This document shows, piece after piece, positions 8,266 to 16,707 of a stretch of DNA of 64,000 nucleotides. The position numbers and the translations under genes were made by a program. The DNA is from Corallococcus sp. EGB (GTDB taxonomy: Bacteria; Myxococcota; Myxococcia; Myxococcales; Myxococcaceae): NCBI RefSeq assembly GCF_019968905.1, contig NZ_CP079946.1, positions 186,001-250,000 on the forward strand. Reading direction: 5' to 3'. Position 1 is the first letter of the stretch; every line of letters begins with the position of its first letter. A model generated the notes under the pieces. That model worked only from the letters and a program-made list of their open reading frames with translations, made no database searches and was not told the origin of the DNA.

Positions 8266-8712
8266 TCAGGGCTTGAGCGACACGCGGCCGGGCTCGCGCG
8301 GCATCAGGCCGCTGAACTCGTAGATGAACGCGCCGTTCTCCGTGACGTCCACGGTGCAGGCGCCCGAGCGGGACAGCCCTTCGAGCACCTCCTTGGCTTC
8401 GGTGAACGAGAGCTGCGTGCTCGCCGCCACCTCCGCGATGGTGACGCGGCCGCCGCGCTCCTGCGCGCAGGTGAGCACCGTGCGTTCGATGTCGCGCGCA
8501 CTCATGGCCGGCCGCGCCGCCTCCCTCAGCTCGGGAGGCAGCTTCGCGCGCCGCGCGGAGCGGATGAGGGCCAGTCCTCCGAGGACGAACAGGGACGCGA
8601 GGACGAACCCCGTGACCGTGTTCTCCGCCGTGCCCTTGCGCAGGTTGTCGATCTCCGAGCCGAAGCCCACGATGCCGAAGGCGACCAGCAACCCCCCGAT
8701 GATGCTCTTCAT
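8266..8712 (-). CDS. small membrane protein with C-terminal winged-helix-like domain
   Basis: 148 residues from the ATG at 8712, preceded by a GGGGG ribosome site. Two hydrophobic segments (~3-20 and ~35-52) form a hairpin in the membrane. Residues ~65-145 look like a cytoplasmic helix-turn-helix (RVTIAEVAASTQLSFTEAKE, then a short wing GACTVDVTENGAFIYEF). No enzymatic motif. Membrane-tethered regulator is plausible but unproven. It converges on the YtkA-like gene with 9 bp between stops. Confidence 0.75.
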   Translation of the reverse strand: MKSIIGGLLVAFGIVGFGSEIDNLRKGTAENTVTGFVLASLFVLGGLALIRSARRAKLPPELREAARPAMSARDIERTVLTCAQERGGRVTIAEVAASTQLSFTEAKEVLEGLSRSGACTVDVTENGAFIYEFSGLMPREPGRVSLKP

Positions 8713-8841
8713 GCAACCCCCATCGCGACGGGACCCCTCTTCCGTTCCCCGCGCCGGGTCATAGCAGAAGGCCTCGCGGTCCAAGCGGATGCGCTGCTCC
8801 ACTCGGAGTGCCATGGTGCCTGGGTCCCTCCGTGGAGTTGA

Positions 8842-9681
8842 ATGGCCTCGGGAGCCCCCATGCCGACCGACCCTTCCAGCACGTCCTCGCGCCTGCCCGT
8901 CGTCTTCATCCCGCACGGTGGAGGCCCCTGGCCATTCGTGGACATGGGGCTTCCGAGGGCGGAGGTCCAGGCCCTCGCGACGTACCTGCGGGAGGTGGGC
9001 CAGCGCCTCGCGACGCCGCCCCGGGCGCTGCTCGTCATCTCCGCCCACTGGGAGGAGCGCGTGCCCACGGTGATGACGTCCGCCGCGCCTCCCATCCTGT
9101 ACGACTATTACGGCTTCCCGCCGGAGTCGTACCGCATTTCCTGGCCGGCGCCGGGCCACCCCCAGCTCGCCGCGCGGGTGCGCGAGCTGCTCGCCACGGC
9201 GGGCATCTCCACGGCGGAGGACCCCGAGCGTGGCTACGACCATGGCACCTTCATCCCGCTGAAGCTGACGTACCCGGAGGCGGACATCCCCTGCGTCCAG
9301 CTGTCGCTGAAGCAGGGGTTGGATCCGGCGGAGCACCTGGCCATGGGGCGGGCGCTCGCGCCGCTTCGCGACGAGGGCGTGTTCATCATCGGCAGCGGGA
9401 TGACGTTCCACAACCTGCGCGCCTTCGGGGACCCTCGCGCATCCGACATCTCCGTGAAGTTCGACGCGTGGGTCCAGGACGCCGCCACGTCTCCCGCCGC
9501 CCTGCGCGATGAGAAGCTCACGCAGTGGACGCAGGCCCCGTACGCGCGGCTCGTCCATCCGCGCGAGGAGCACCTGCTCCCCTTGATGGTCGCCGCCGGG
9601 GCCGCCGGAGAGGACCGGGGCACCATTGCCTGGTCCGGCTCCATGATGGGCGTGCGCATCTCCGGCTTCCAGTTCGGCTGA
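8842..9681 (+). CDS. class III extradiol ring-cleavage dioxygenase (DODA type)
   Basis: 279 residues, the usual length of the family (YgiD / 4,5-DOPA dioxygenase). Non-haem metal histidines are recognisable in IPHGGGPWPF (~25), SAHWEER (~70) and YDHGTFIPL (~134), with GSGMTFHNLRAF (~190) as the second catalytic His region. Soluble cytosolic enzyme that opens catechol rings of unknown aromatic substrates. Two starts are possible: ATG 8842 with GGAG 4 nt away, and ATG 8860 (MPTDP) with GGGAG; the difference is six residues. It converges on the DJ-1 gene (12-bp gap). Confidence 0.92.
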   Translation: MASGAPMPTDPSSTSSRLPVVFIPHGGGPWPFVDMGLPRAEVQALATYLREVGQRLATPPRALLVISAHWEERVPTVMTSAAPPILYDYYGFPPESYRISWPAPGHPQLAARVRELLATAGISTAEDPERGYDHGTFIPLKLTYPEADIPCVQLSLKQGLDPAEHLAMGRALAPLRDEGVFIIGSGMTFHNLRAFGDPRASDISVKFDAWVQDAATSPAALRDEKLTQWTQAPYARLVHPREEHLLPLMVAAGAAGEDRGTIAWSGSMMGVRISGFQFG

Positions 9682-9693
9682 CGCCGAGGGGCT

Positions 9694-10410
9694 TCAGCCC
9701 TTGGAGGCCGGGGCCTGCTTCTTCTCGGCGAGGACCTTGAGGACCTCCTGCGCGGTGGCCGCCGAGGACGCCGGGTTCTGCCCGGTGACGAGCCTCCCAT
9801 CGCGCACCGTGAAGCTCTTCCACGCCGGGCCGGACTCGTAGCGTGCGCCCAGCTCGCGCATCCGGGTCTCCAGCGGGAACGGGACGATGGCATCGAACTT
9901 CGCCGCCTGCTCCTCCGCGTTGCTGAAGGCCGCCACGCGCTTGCCCGCCACCAGCGGCTTGCCGTCCGGCCCCTTCACGCCCACCAGCGCCGCGGGGCCG
10001 TGGCACACCGCCGCCACCACCGCGCCGCGCTTGTAGCCCTGGGAGAGCAGCTGGTGCGTCGGCGTGTGCCCCGCCAGGTCCCACATCACGCCGTGCCCGC
10101 CCACCACGAAGTATGCGTCGTAGGTGTCCTTCACCTGCGCGAGGACCTTCGTGTTCGCCAGCTTCTTCGTCGCCTCGGCGTCCGCGAGGAAGGAGCGCGT
10201 GTCCTCCGTCTGCTCCTCCTCGCTGCGCGGGTCGACGGGCGCCCTGCCGCCCAGCGGCGAGGCGATGTCCACCTGGGCCCCGGCCTTCACGAACTGCTCG
10301 TACGGCGCGGCGAGCTCCTCCAACCAGAAGCCCGTCTTCTCTCCGGTGTTCCCGAACTGCGAGTGGCTGGTGACGATGAGCAGCACCTTCACGGCGGTGA
10401 GCGCTTCCAT
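9694..10410 (-). CDS. DJ-1/PfpI family protein (Hsp31-like)
   Basis: 238 residues from the ATG at 10410. Class I glutamine-amidotransferase-like fold with the nucleophile elbow AAVCHGPAAL (Cys136-His137), a supporting Glu in GFWLEEL (~31) and the GGHGVMWDL loop (~104-112). This length and layout match the Hsp31/glyoxalase III branch, which hydrates methylglyoxal or protects against electrophile stress. Divergent from a LysR gene across 99 bp with two palindromes, so it is probably the target of that regulator. Confidence 0.9.
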   Translation of the reverse strand: MEALTAVKVLLIVTSHSQFGNTGEKTGFWLEELAAPYEQFVKAGAQVDIASPLGGRAPVDPRSEEEQTEDTRSFLADAEATKKLANTKVLAQVKDTYDAYFVVGGHGVMWDLAGHTPTHQLLSQGYKRGAVVAAVCHGPAALVGVKGPDGKPLVAGKRVAAFSNAEEQAAKFDAIVPFPLETRMRELGARYESGPAWKSFTVRDGRLVTGQNPASSAATAQEVLKVLAEKKQAPASKG

Positions 10411-10473
10411 GGGACGCCTCCTTCGAGCCCCTTCCCCGGGGCGATGGACGAGGAATACGTCCCGGCCCTTCCC

Positions 10474-10506
10474 AAGAAAACCGAGGGTTTCTTCACATAA
10501 ACTGAA
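10474..10506. promoter_or_regulatory. LysR-type operator region between DJ-1 and LysR genes
   Basis: Two palindromes lie in the divergent intergenic region: AAGAAA-N8-TTTCTT at 10474-10493 and TTCA-N7-TGAA at 10492-10506, the latter a T-N11-A LysR box. The second overlaps a TAAACT hexamer 6 nt before the LysR ATG, as expected for autoregulation. An AT-rich island in a GC-rich genome strengthens the case. Confidence 0.6.
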
Positions 10507-10509
10507 GCC

Positions 10510-11478
10510 ATGCTTGGCAATCACGAAGCGCTCTGGACGCTGTGGGAGGTGAGCCGCGCGGGCACGCACGCGGCCGCCGCCGCGCGCCTGGGCATCACCG
10601 CATCCGCGGTGGGCCAGCAGCTCAAGGCGCTGGAGCGGCACGTGGGCGTGGCGTTGTTCGAACGGGTGGGACGCCGGGCCCGGCTCACTCCCGCGGGCGC
10701 CGCCCTCGTCGCGCGGCTGGGCGAACACCTGCCCGCGCTGGAGGCCGCGCTGGAAGCGGCCTCCGAGGCCCAGCGCGCGGTGCGCGGCGAGGTGTCCCTG
10801 GGGGGCCCCTGGCCCTTCTTCCGGTACTGGCTCCGGCCTCGCCTGCCGGGCCTGCTGGCGCGGCACCCGGAGCTGCGGCTGGACGTGCGCTTCGACGTGC
10901 CCAGCCGCGTGTCACGGCTGCTCCTGGAGGGCGCGCTGGACCTGGGCATCCTCGGGCTGCTGCCGGAGGCTCCCGGTCTGGAGGTCCGGCCGGTGGCCCA
11001 GGAGGAGTTCGTCGCCGTGGGCGCACCTTCGTACCTGAAGCGGTGGGGGACGCCGCGCACCGCGCGCGACCACGGTGCGCACCGGTTCATCGTCTTCGAC
11101 GCGGACCTGGCGATGCTGGCGCCGTGGTGGCGCGCCGCCTTCGGACCAAAGGAGCCCCTGCCCGCGCAGGTGGTGTGCCGCGTCGCGAACCTGGATGAGA
11201 TGCTGGCCCTGGTGGAGGCGGGCGTGGGGCTGGCGGTGCTGCCGGACTACTTCGTGGCGCCCGCCGTGCGGGAGAAGCGTGTCGTGACGCTCACGCCGGA
11301 GCCGGGCCGTCGTTCCGCGCGGCGTCCCCGGGGAACGCTCTACGTCGCGTGGCGCAAGGCCGCGGCCCCCACGGCCCGCTTCCTCGCGGTGCGCGACTGG
11401 CTCCTGGCGGGAGCGGCGACGTCGAAGGAACCAGCACGGGGCGGCGCGCGCCCGCCTGCCCTCCCACCAGGGAGGTGA
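10510..11478 (+). CDS. LysR-family transcriptional regulator
   Basis: 322 residues. An N-terminal winged HTH (residues ~5-65: AAAARLGITASAVGQQLKALERHVGVALFERVGRRARLT) is followed by a periplasmic-binding-protein-like effector domain to ~300. Divergently transcribed from the DJ-1/PfpI gene, the classical LysR arrangement, so it likely activates that gene in response to an electrophile or metabolite. There is no Shine-Dalgarno; TAAACT 6 nt before the ATG suggests a leaderless mRNA. Confidence 0.93.
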   Translation: MLGNHEALWTLWEVSRAGTHAAAAARLGITASAVGQQLKALERHVGVALFERVGRRARLTPAGAALVARLGEHLPALEAALEAASEAQRAVRGEVSLGGPWPFFRYWLRPRLPGLLARHPELRLDVRFDVPSRVSRLLLEGALDLGILGLLPEAPGLEVRPVAQEEFVAVGAPSYLKRWGTPRTARDHGAHRFIVFDADLAMLAPWWRAAFGPKEPLPAQVVCRVANLDEMLALVEAGVGLAVLPDYFVAPAVREKRVVTLTPEPGRRSARRPRGTLYVAWRKAAAPTARFLAVRDWLLAGAATSKEPARGGARPPALPPGR

Positions 11479-11635
11479 GGGCTCCAGGCGGCCAGGCTCC
11501 AGTCTGAAAGGTCGTGGTTCCCCGCGGGGTGGGGTGTCCCCATCTTCAAGCGTGCAGAGAGCGAGCCCATGCCGCCATGGAGGGGGACTCCGTCGGGGCG
11601 CGGGCTCCCTGGCGCGACGCGGGAGGACGTGGCCA

Positions 11636-12178
11636 ATGCGCGGAATGCACGGGACGGCGGCCCTGCTGGTGTTGGGCATGGTGGGGCTGGGAGGACTGTC
11701 GGCGTGTCACGGCGGAGAGCCGGGGCCGGAGGGTCCTTCCGCGAAGCACCGCGAAGGCCGCTCGGAGGTGCTGCGGGGGCTGATGGCGTCCAAGGAGAGC
11801 GTGGACCCCAATGCCCTGAGGGCCGCGGGCAAGGAGGCGAAGGGCACGGCCGCGGCGCCAGCGCCGGCCCCGGAGGGAACGGGGGGCTCCGGCCAGCCGC
11901 AGCATCCCATGGGCTGGGCCGCGGGCCGCGTGTCCTGGGTGGGCGACGACGAGCTGCTCTTCGTGGACGGCCGCGGTCAGGAGCAGGAGGTCTTCGTGGA
12001 CGAGGCCACGCGGATCAAGCGCGGCGGCCAGAACGTGCAGCTGCGCGACATGGCCGAGGGCGATGAGATCCGCGTCTCCTACGAGGACCAGGGCCAGGAG
12101 TGGATCGCCCGGGACGTGGAGGCGGTGCCCGCGCGGTCGGCACCCAAACCCCCTCCCGAGCCCCCGCCGCTGCGCTGA
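11636..12178 (+). CDS. small lipoprotein of unknown function
   Basis: 180 residues from ATG 11636, supported by GGGAGGAC ~8 nt upstream. Lipoprotein signal ending in LGGLSAC (~24). The central part is Pro/Ala/Gly-rich and disordered. Residues ~95-160 form a small beta-rich domain (GRVSWVGDDELLFVDG, MAEGDEIRVSYED) resembling an OB/SH3-like barrel. The stop abuts the stop of the convergent nuclease gene. I do not recognise a function. Confidence 0.8.
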   Translation: MRGMHGTAALLVLGMVGLGGLSACHGGEPGPEGPSAKHREGRSEVLRGLMASKESVDPNALRAAGKEAKGTAAAPAPAPEGTGGSGQPQHPMGWAAGRVSWVGDDELLFVDGRGQEQEVFVDEATRIKRGGQNVQLRDMAEGDEIRVSYEDQGQEWIARDVEAVPARSAPKPPPEPPPLR

Positions 12179-14383
12179 CTAGAACGCGCCGCCGTCCGCG
12201 CGCCGGCCCGGCGAGGACTGCAGCCCGGGCGTCAGCGTGGTGTGCAGCACGAAGCTCGCGTCCGGCGTCAGGTCCGGCGAGCGGTTGATGGACACCGCGT
12301 CCACGGTGCTGAAGTATTCGACGCTGTCCACGACGCCGCCGTCGGTGCGCATGAGCCGCACGCTGTCCGACGTGTTGTTGAGGCCCAGCGTCCCTCCGGA
12401 GGCCGCGACGGTGTCGGGCGTGCCGGGCGTGAAGCCCGCCGGCCCACCGAAGACGACTATGGGCCGGCCCGGAGACAGCACCGTGCCGGCGGCGAAGACG
12501 TGGCGCCTGGCCGTGGCGTCCCACAGGCTCCAGCCGGACAGGTCCACCGGGGCGGAGCCCGCGTTGTAGAGCTCCACGAACTCATGGTCGGTGCCGCCGG
12601 GGAGCGCGGGCTCGTTGGCGAGCAGCTCGTTGATGAACACGCGGGGCTCCGCGTGCGTGAACCAGACGCGGCCGGGGCTCATGTCGAAGCGCGACGCGTT
12701 GGCCGTGTCCACCACGCGCACGCGCACCAGGTCGCTCTCCAAGTCCGGCACGGTCCACGTGAAGGTGCCCGCGTCCGCGCGCACCGAAGCGGCCACGACA
12801 TTCCAGGTGTCGCCGCCGTCGTAGGTGGCCTCGATGCGCACGGTGTCCACGCCCAACGAGCGCCACGTGAACGTCAGCGAGGTGCCCGCGATGAACGTGC
12901 CGCCCAGGGGCGCGGTGAGCCGCACGCGCGGCCCGGGAACGCCGCTCAGGTCGTAGCGGGTGAGGACGGGGTAGTGGTCGCTGACGGTGCGGGAGTAGTC
13001 CGGAATCGTCGCGTCGGGCCGGAGCACCTGGACGCCGCCGGGCACGGCGTCCACGGCCACCTCGTCGGTGACGAGCGTGTGGTCGATGGAGTCGTCGTAC
13101 TCCGTGGTGGTGCGGATGTTGGAGTCGGTCAGCACCTTCGTAAGGAACGTGTAGTGCGCGGGGTCGTTCAGGAAGTTCAGGTAGGGCGAGGCCAGCGCGA
13201 CGCCGTTCTCCTTGGTGATGGAGCGGTCCAGGTCATCGTTCCAGTCGCCGATGACGAGCACGCGGGCCTCGGGCAGCCACTGGTCCAGGTAGCCCTTGAG
13301 GGCGACCGAGGAGCGCTGGCGCTGGTCGTAGGACGTCCGGTCCTCGAAGGCCTTCATGTGTGTGACGATGACGACCAGGGGCGCGTCCTCGCCGTGGATG
13401 CGGGTGGTGAAGTCCACGCGCATCGGCGGGCGTCCGCCGAAGTCCGCGGCCTGCGCGGTGAGGATGTTCTGGGCGCTGCGGTAGGTGAGCGTGCTGTCGT
13501 AGAGGATGCCGGGCTTCTGCTCGCCCGCGGAGTACTTCGACGCGCCGCTGAGGACGTAGGTGGGGTTGTTGGCGAGGAAGCCGCTGTAGGTGCCGGACAG
13601 CCCCGCCACGAGCGTGTTGAAGTCCGCGCTGTCCACCATCTCCACCAGTCCCCAGACATGCGCGCCCGCGTCGCGGATGACGTCCCGGGCCCCCACGACC
13701 TGGAGGTCGTCGGGCACGCCGCCGTCGGACGTGGAGTTCACCGGGCCCTGGTTGGGGGCGCCGAACCACTCCAGGTTCCAGTGGCCCACGGTGAATAGCG
13801 AGAGGGGCGGCTGCACCCTCATGATCAGCCGCGCGGACGCCGTCTTTCCATCCGCGTCGCTCACGGTGGCGGTGAAGACCGTCGAGCCCGCGGCGGTGGG
13901 CGTGCCGGACAGGGCGCCGTTCGCGGAGAGGGTGAGGCCCGCGGCCAGCGTCCCGGTGAAGCTCCAGGTGAACGGCGCCCGTCCACCGGAGGCGGTGAGC
14001 GTCATGCTGTAGGGCTGCCCCACGCGCCCGTCCCCGAGCCCCAGGGACGTCACGGTCAGGGACGGAAGGACGCCTCCATCCTGCATTCCCGCATCGGGGG
14101 ACGTGCCGCCATCGGAAGGCGAGCCACCGTCATCGGTCGTACCCGCGTCACCAGGCACGCTTCCATCGACGGATCCGCCATCATCGCCGGGGCCACCGCC
14201 ATCCTCGGGAGCGCCACCGTCGGAAGTGCCGCCGCCATCGCCGGGCACGCCGCTGTCGGAGGTCACGCCACTGTCGAACAGCGCACCGCTGTCGGAAGGC
14301 CCGCCCGGATTCGAAGGCGTGGATCCGGGACACGCGGCGAGCAGCAGGGCGAGGACGGGCGCGACGATGCGGGGGAGGGACAT
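12179..14383 (-). CDS. secreted endonuclease/exonuclease/phosphatase lipoprotein with lamin-tail domain
   Basis: 734 residues from the ATG at 14383 (an alternative ATG at 14392 adds three). Lipobox LLAAC, then ~80 residues of Ser/Asp/Gly repeats, a putative Ig domain (~105-200), an EEP domain (~205-460), an Ig-like domain (~475-570) and a lamin-tail domain at the C-terminus. EEP catalytic motifs are present: HWNLEWFG, GLVEMVD, VTHMK, GDWNDD, IDH and SDHYP. It is therefore a plausible surface or extracellular nuclease or phosphodiesterase, useful to a predator. It shares the lamin-tail theme with the next gene. Confidence 0.88.
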   Translation of the reverse strand: MSLPRIVAPVLALLLAACPGSTPSNPGGPSDSGALFDSGVTSDSGVPGDGGGTSDGGAPEDGGGPGDDGGSVDGSVPGDAGTTDDGGSPSDGGTSPDAGMQDGGVLPSLTVTSLGLGDGRVGQPYSMTLTASGGRAPFTWSFTGTLAAGLTLSANGALSGTPTAAGSTVFTATVSDADGKTASARLIMRVQPPLSLFTVGHWNLEWFGAPNQGPVNSTSDGGVPDDLQVVGARDVIRDAGAHVWGLVEMVDSADFNTLVAGLSGTYSGFLANNPTYVLSGASKYSAGEQKPGILYDSTLTYRSAQNILTAQAADFGGRPPMRVDFTTRIHGEDAPLVVIVTHMKAFEDRTSYDQRQRSSVALKGYLDQWLPEARVLVIGDWNDDLDRSITKENGVALASPYLNFLNDPAHYTFLTKVLTDSNIRTTTEYDDSIDHTLVTDEVAVDAVPGGVQVLRPDATIPDYSRTVSDHYPVLTRYDLSGVPGPRVRLTAPLGGTFIAGTSLTFTWRSLGVDTVRIEATYDGGDTWNVVAASVRADAGTFTWTVPDLESDLVRVRVVDTANASRFDMSPGRVWFTHAEPRVFINELLANEPALPGGTDHEFVELYNAGSAPVDLSGWSLWDATARRHVFAAGTVLSPGRPIVVFGGPAGFTPGTPDTVAASGGTLGLNNTSDSVRLMRTDGGVVDSVEYFSTVDAVSINRSPDLTPDASFVLHTTLTPGLQSSPGRRADGGAF

Positions 14384-14490
14384 GGAGGCCATCCGGTCCA
14401 GATGCCGGAAAGGGACCGCGGCCCACCGCGATGACGAGCGGCGCGTCCCCATGACACCCAGGGTGGCACATCCCCCTGTCATCAAGAAGA

Positions 14491-14523
14491 AGGGCCGCGC
14501 CCACGAGGAGTGGACGCGGCCCT
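14491..14523 (-). terminator. Rho-independent terminator for the repeat-linker lipoprotein gene
   Basis: Perfect 9-bp arms AGGGCCGCG / CGCGGCCCT with a further CCAC/GTGG pairing inside. On the minus strand the stem is followed by a T-rich run (TTCTTCTTG, 14482-14490). It lies 29 bp after the stop of the gene at 14552-16564. One of the few classical intrinsic terminators in the window. Confidence 0.75.
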
Positions 14524-14551
14524 TGTCACAGCAGGGTATCAGGCGCGACGA

Positions 14552-16564
14552 CTACGGATTCGCGACGCCCCAGGACGGAGCACCCACGGCCCAGTCATCC
14601 TTGGTGTTCGTGTCCGTGGCGCTGATGCGACGGACGCTGTTGCTGGCGGGGGTCGCGTTGGACGTCGGCGCGTCGGTCCAGTCCGCGGAGACGGCCGCCG
14701 CGGTGGGCGTGGAGGTCGTCGTGCACAGCGCGCCGCCGCAGTCCGCGGGCAGCCACTGACCGGCGGCCTGGATGGCCTGGAGGTTGCCCGGGAAGGCCGC
14801 GGGCGGCGTGCCCGAGTTGCGCGTGAAGGGCACCGCGTCCTGAATCACGTTCTGCGCGTCACGCACCAGGATGACGCGGCTGGAGAAGGTGATGCCCGTC
14901 GTCCCGCCCTTGAAGTCCCAGGCCGTGTCGTAGTTGGCCGGATTGGAGCTGGCGGGGAACTGGTTCTTCGCGGTGGTCTCGCTCTCGCCCGTGCCGTTGA
15001 TGTGGACCACGATGATGTCGCCCGCGGCCACGGTCACATCCGGCAGGGTGGCCAGGGTGACGGCGGAGTTCACGTCCTGCTGCAGCAGGATGCCCGCCGT
15101 CGTACCTCCGGTGACGGCCTGCAGCTCCACGAGGTCCATGTTGTTCGCACCGCTGGGCTGCACCTCGGTGATGCGCAGGACGGCCCCGGAGCGGAAGCCC
15201 TTGAAGCCCACCGAGTTCGGGACGGTGACCGCGCCGCCCACCGTGTCCTTCACGGACGAGGCGACCGACACCGTGTAGTCCGTCCCGGCGGTCTGCTGGC
15301 TGGTCGTCACCAGGACGTCCTTGCCGCTGACCGTCGCGCTCTGCGCCTGGAGGCCACCGCTGAACGTGAACTGCGTCGGCACCGCTGTGAGGCTGGCCGC
15401 GTCCACCGGACGGCTGAAGGAGACCTTGACCTGCGTGAGCGACGTCGCGATGGCGCTCGCCAGCGTCGGGGCCGGGCAGGTGATGCCCGTCAGGTCCGTC
15501 GTGGAGTACGCGGACGGCTGCAGCGTGGTCACCGGCGGGTTGGCCGTGGACGTGAACTTCCAGATGGGACCCGCGCCCAGCGTCACGGCGCACGTGTCCA
15601 CGAGCCCCAGGTCCGCCGCGATGCCGTCGGTCACGCGCAGCTTGAGGTTCGCGTTGTTGATGCCCGCGGTCCGGAACGTGAACGCCACGTGGCCCGAGCC
15701 GCTGGTCGACGACGCACCCACGAGCGTGCCGCTCATGCGCGCGATGGTCGCGAAGTAGGTGTCCGCCTTGTCGAGCAGCTCCGTGCTCGGCGCGTTGGAC
15801 TGGTCCACCACGAGCCCGGCGGGCGTCGCCGTGTTGAGGTTCTGCACCGGGTGGCCCTTGCTGACCACCGTCAGGCCGGAGATGGTGGAGGCCGCCTTGT
15901 TCTGGCCGCTCAGCACCGTCGCGCCGGAGACGTTCAGGTTGACGCGGTCACCCACCTGCAGGGCGCCCGGGTCGGCCGCGACGAACATCGCCGGGCCGTT
16001 GGCCTCCGCCTGGAGGAAGAAGCCCGCCACGTCCGCGCCCACCGCAGGCTTGATGTACGTGACGAACGCGCCGTTGATGGGCAGCGCGGGGTCATAGGTC
16101 GTCCCCGCCGCGTTCTTGAAGGCGGTGATCTGCGCGCTGGTGTCCGCCACGGCGGGACCGGAGTCCTCGCACGTCAGGGTCTGCGGGTTGCAAACCTGGG
16201 TCAGCGAGCACGCGGGAGCGCAGGCCGTGCCCGTGCCGCCGTCCGTCGTGGTGCCGCCGTCCGTCGTGGTGCCGCCGTCCGTCGTGGTGCCGCCGTCCGT
16301 GTTCGTGCCGGCGTCCGTCTCCGTGCCGGCGTCCGTCTCCGTACCGGCGTCCGTGCCCGCGTCCTCACCCGGAGGGGTGTTCACCGAGTGCAGCTCGCAC
16401 TTGTTGTCCGCGTTGCAGGTCCACTCCTGGCCCGCCGGCGGCGCGCCCTTGTCACGGCAGTCGAACTGATCGACACATTCGTCACCGCAACCCGTGCCGA
16501 CCGTGACGAACACAGTGGTCACGAGCGCCGGCAGCCAGCTGCGCTTCAGGCTCTGCTTCAGCAT
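14552..16564 (-). CDS. surface lipoprotein with DxGT repeat linker and lamin-tail-like domain
   Basis: 670 residues, preceded by a GGAGGC ribosome site. Signal peptide with C26 in TVGTGC, a Cys-rich knot (~26-60), a repeat linker of DAGTET and DGGTTT units (~66-111), another Cys cluster (CAPACSLTQVC), an OB/DUF5689-like region (~140-330), a bacterial Ig/SwmB-like region (~360-455: VKVSFSRPVDAASL) and a lamin-tail-like domain (~465-600: LRITEVQPSGANNMDLVELQ). No catalytic motif. Most likely a cell-surface binding or adhesive lipoprotein. Lamin-tail domains also end the downstream nuclease, suggesting a related function. Confidence 0.82.
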   Translation of the reverse strand: MLKQSLKRSWLPALVTTVFVTVGTGCGDECVDQFDCRDKGAPPAGQEWTCNADNKCELHSVNTPPGEDAGTDAGTETDAGTETDAGTNTDGGTTTDGGTTTDGGTTTDGGTGTACAPACSLTQVCNPQTLTCEDSGPAVADTSAQITAFKNAAGTTYDPALPINGAFVTYIKPAVGADVAGFFLQAEANGPAMFVAADPGALQVGDRVNLNVSGATVLSGQNKAASTISGLTVVSKGHPVQNLNTATPAGLVVDQSNAPSTELLDKADTYFATIARMSGTLVGASSTSGSGHVAFTFRTAGINNANLKLRVTDGIAADLGLVDTCAVTLGAGPIWKFTSTANPPVTTLQPSAYSTTDLTGITCPAPTLASAIATSLTQVKVSFSRPVDAASLTAVPTQFTFSGGLQAQSATVSGKDVLVTTSQQTAGTDYTVSVASSVKDTVGGAVTVPNSVGFKGFRSGAVLRITEVQPSGANNMDLVELQAVTGGTTAGILLQQDVNSAVTLATLPDVTVAAGDIIVVHINGTGESETTAKNQFPASSNPANYDTAWDFKGGTTGITFSSRVILVRDAQNVIQDAVPFTRNSGTPPAAFPGNLQAIQAAGQWLPADCGGALCTTTSTPTAAAVSADWTDAPTSNATPASNSVRRISATDTNTKDDWAVGAPSWGVANP
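16233..16358. repeat. seven 18-bp tandem repeats inside the lipoprotein gene
   Basis: Seven in-frame 18-bp units starting at 16233. The first three are identical (GTGCCGCCGTCCGTCGTG), the fourth differs at the end, units five and six are identical to each other, and the seventh differs again. They encode the six-residue linker repeat. Identical neighbouring units point to recent slippage or recombination, which would change linker length without a frameshift. Confidence 0.9.
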
Positions 16565-16707
16565 GTGAAAGCCTCCATGAGATGAGGGTCCAGACCGCGG
16601 ATGCGGTCCCCCTTACACCCGAAAACAGAGGGGCGTCCATTTGGCCGACCACCTGCCACGTCCCTGTCACTCGAAAGGACGCCCCGGGGCCTGGGATTCG
16701 AAGGAAG

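Noticed and set aside
16233..16358. 18-bp repeats as a possible CRISPR array
   Set aside because: No unique spacers; units are contiguous, in frame and encode the protein linker.
14510..16585. 691-codon plus-strand open frame
   Set aside because: Opposite strand of the repeat-linker lipoprotein; strongly Arg/Val/Gly biased, no motif.
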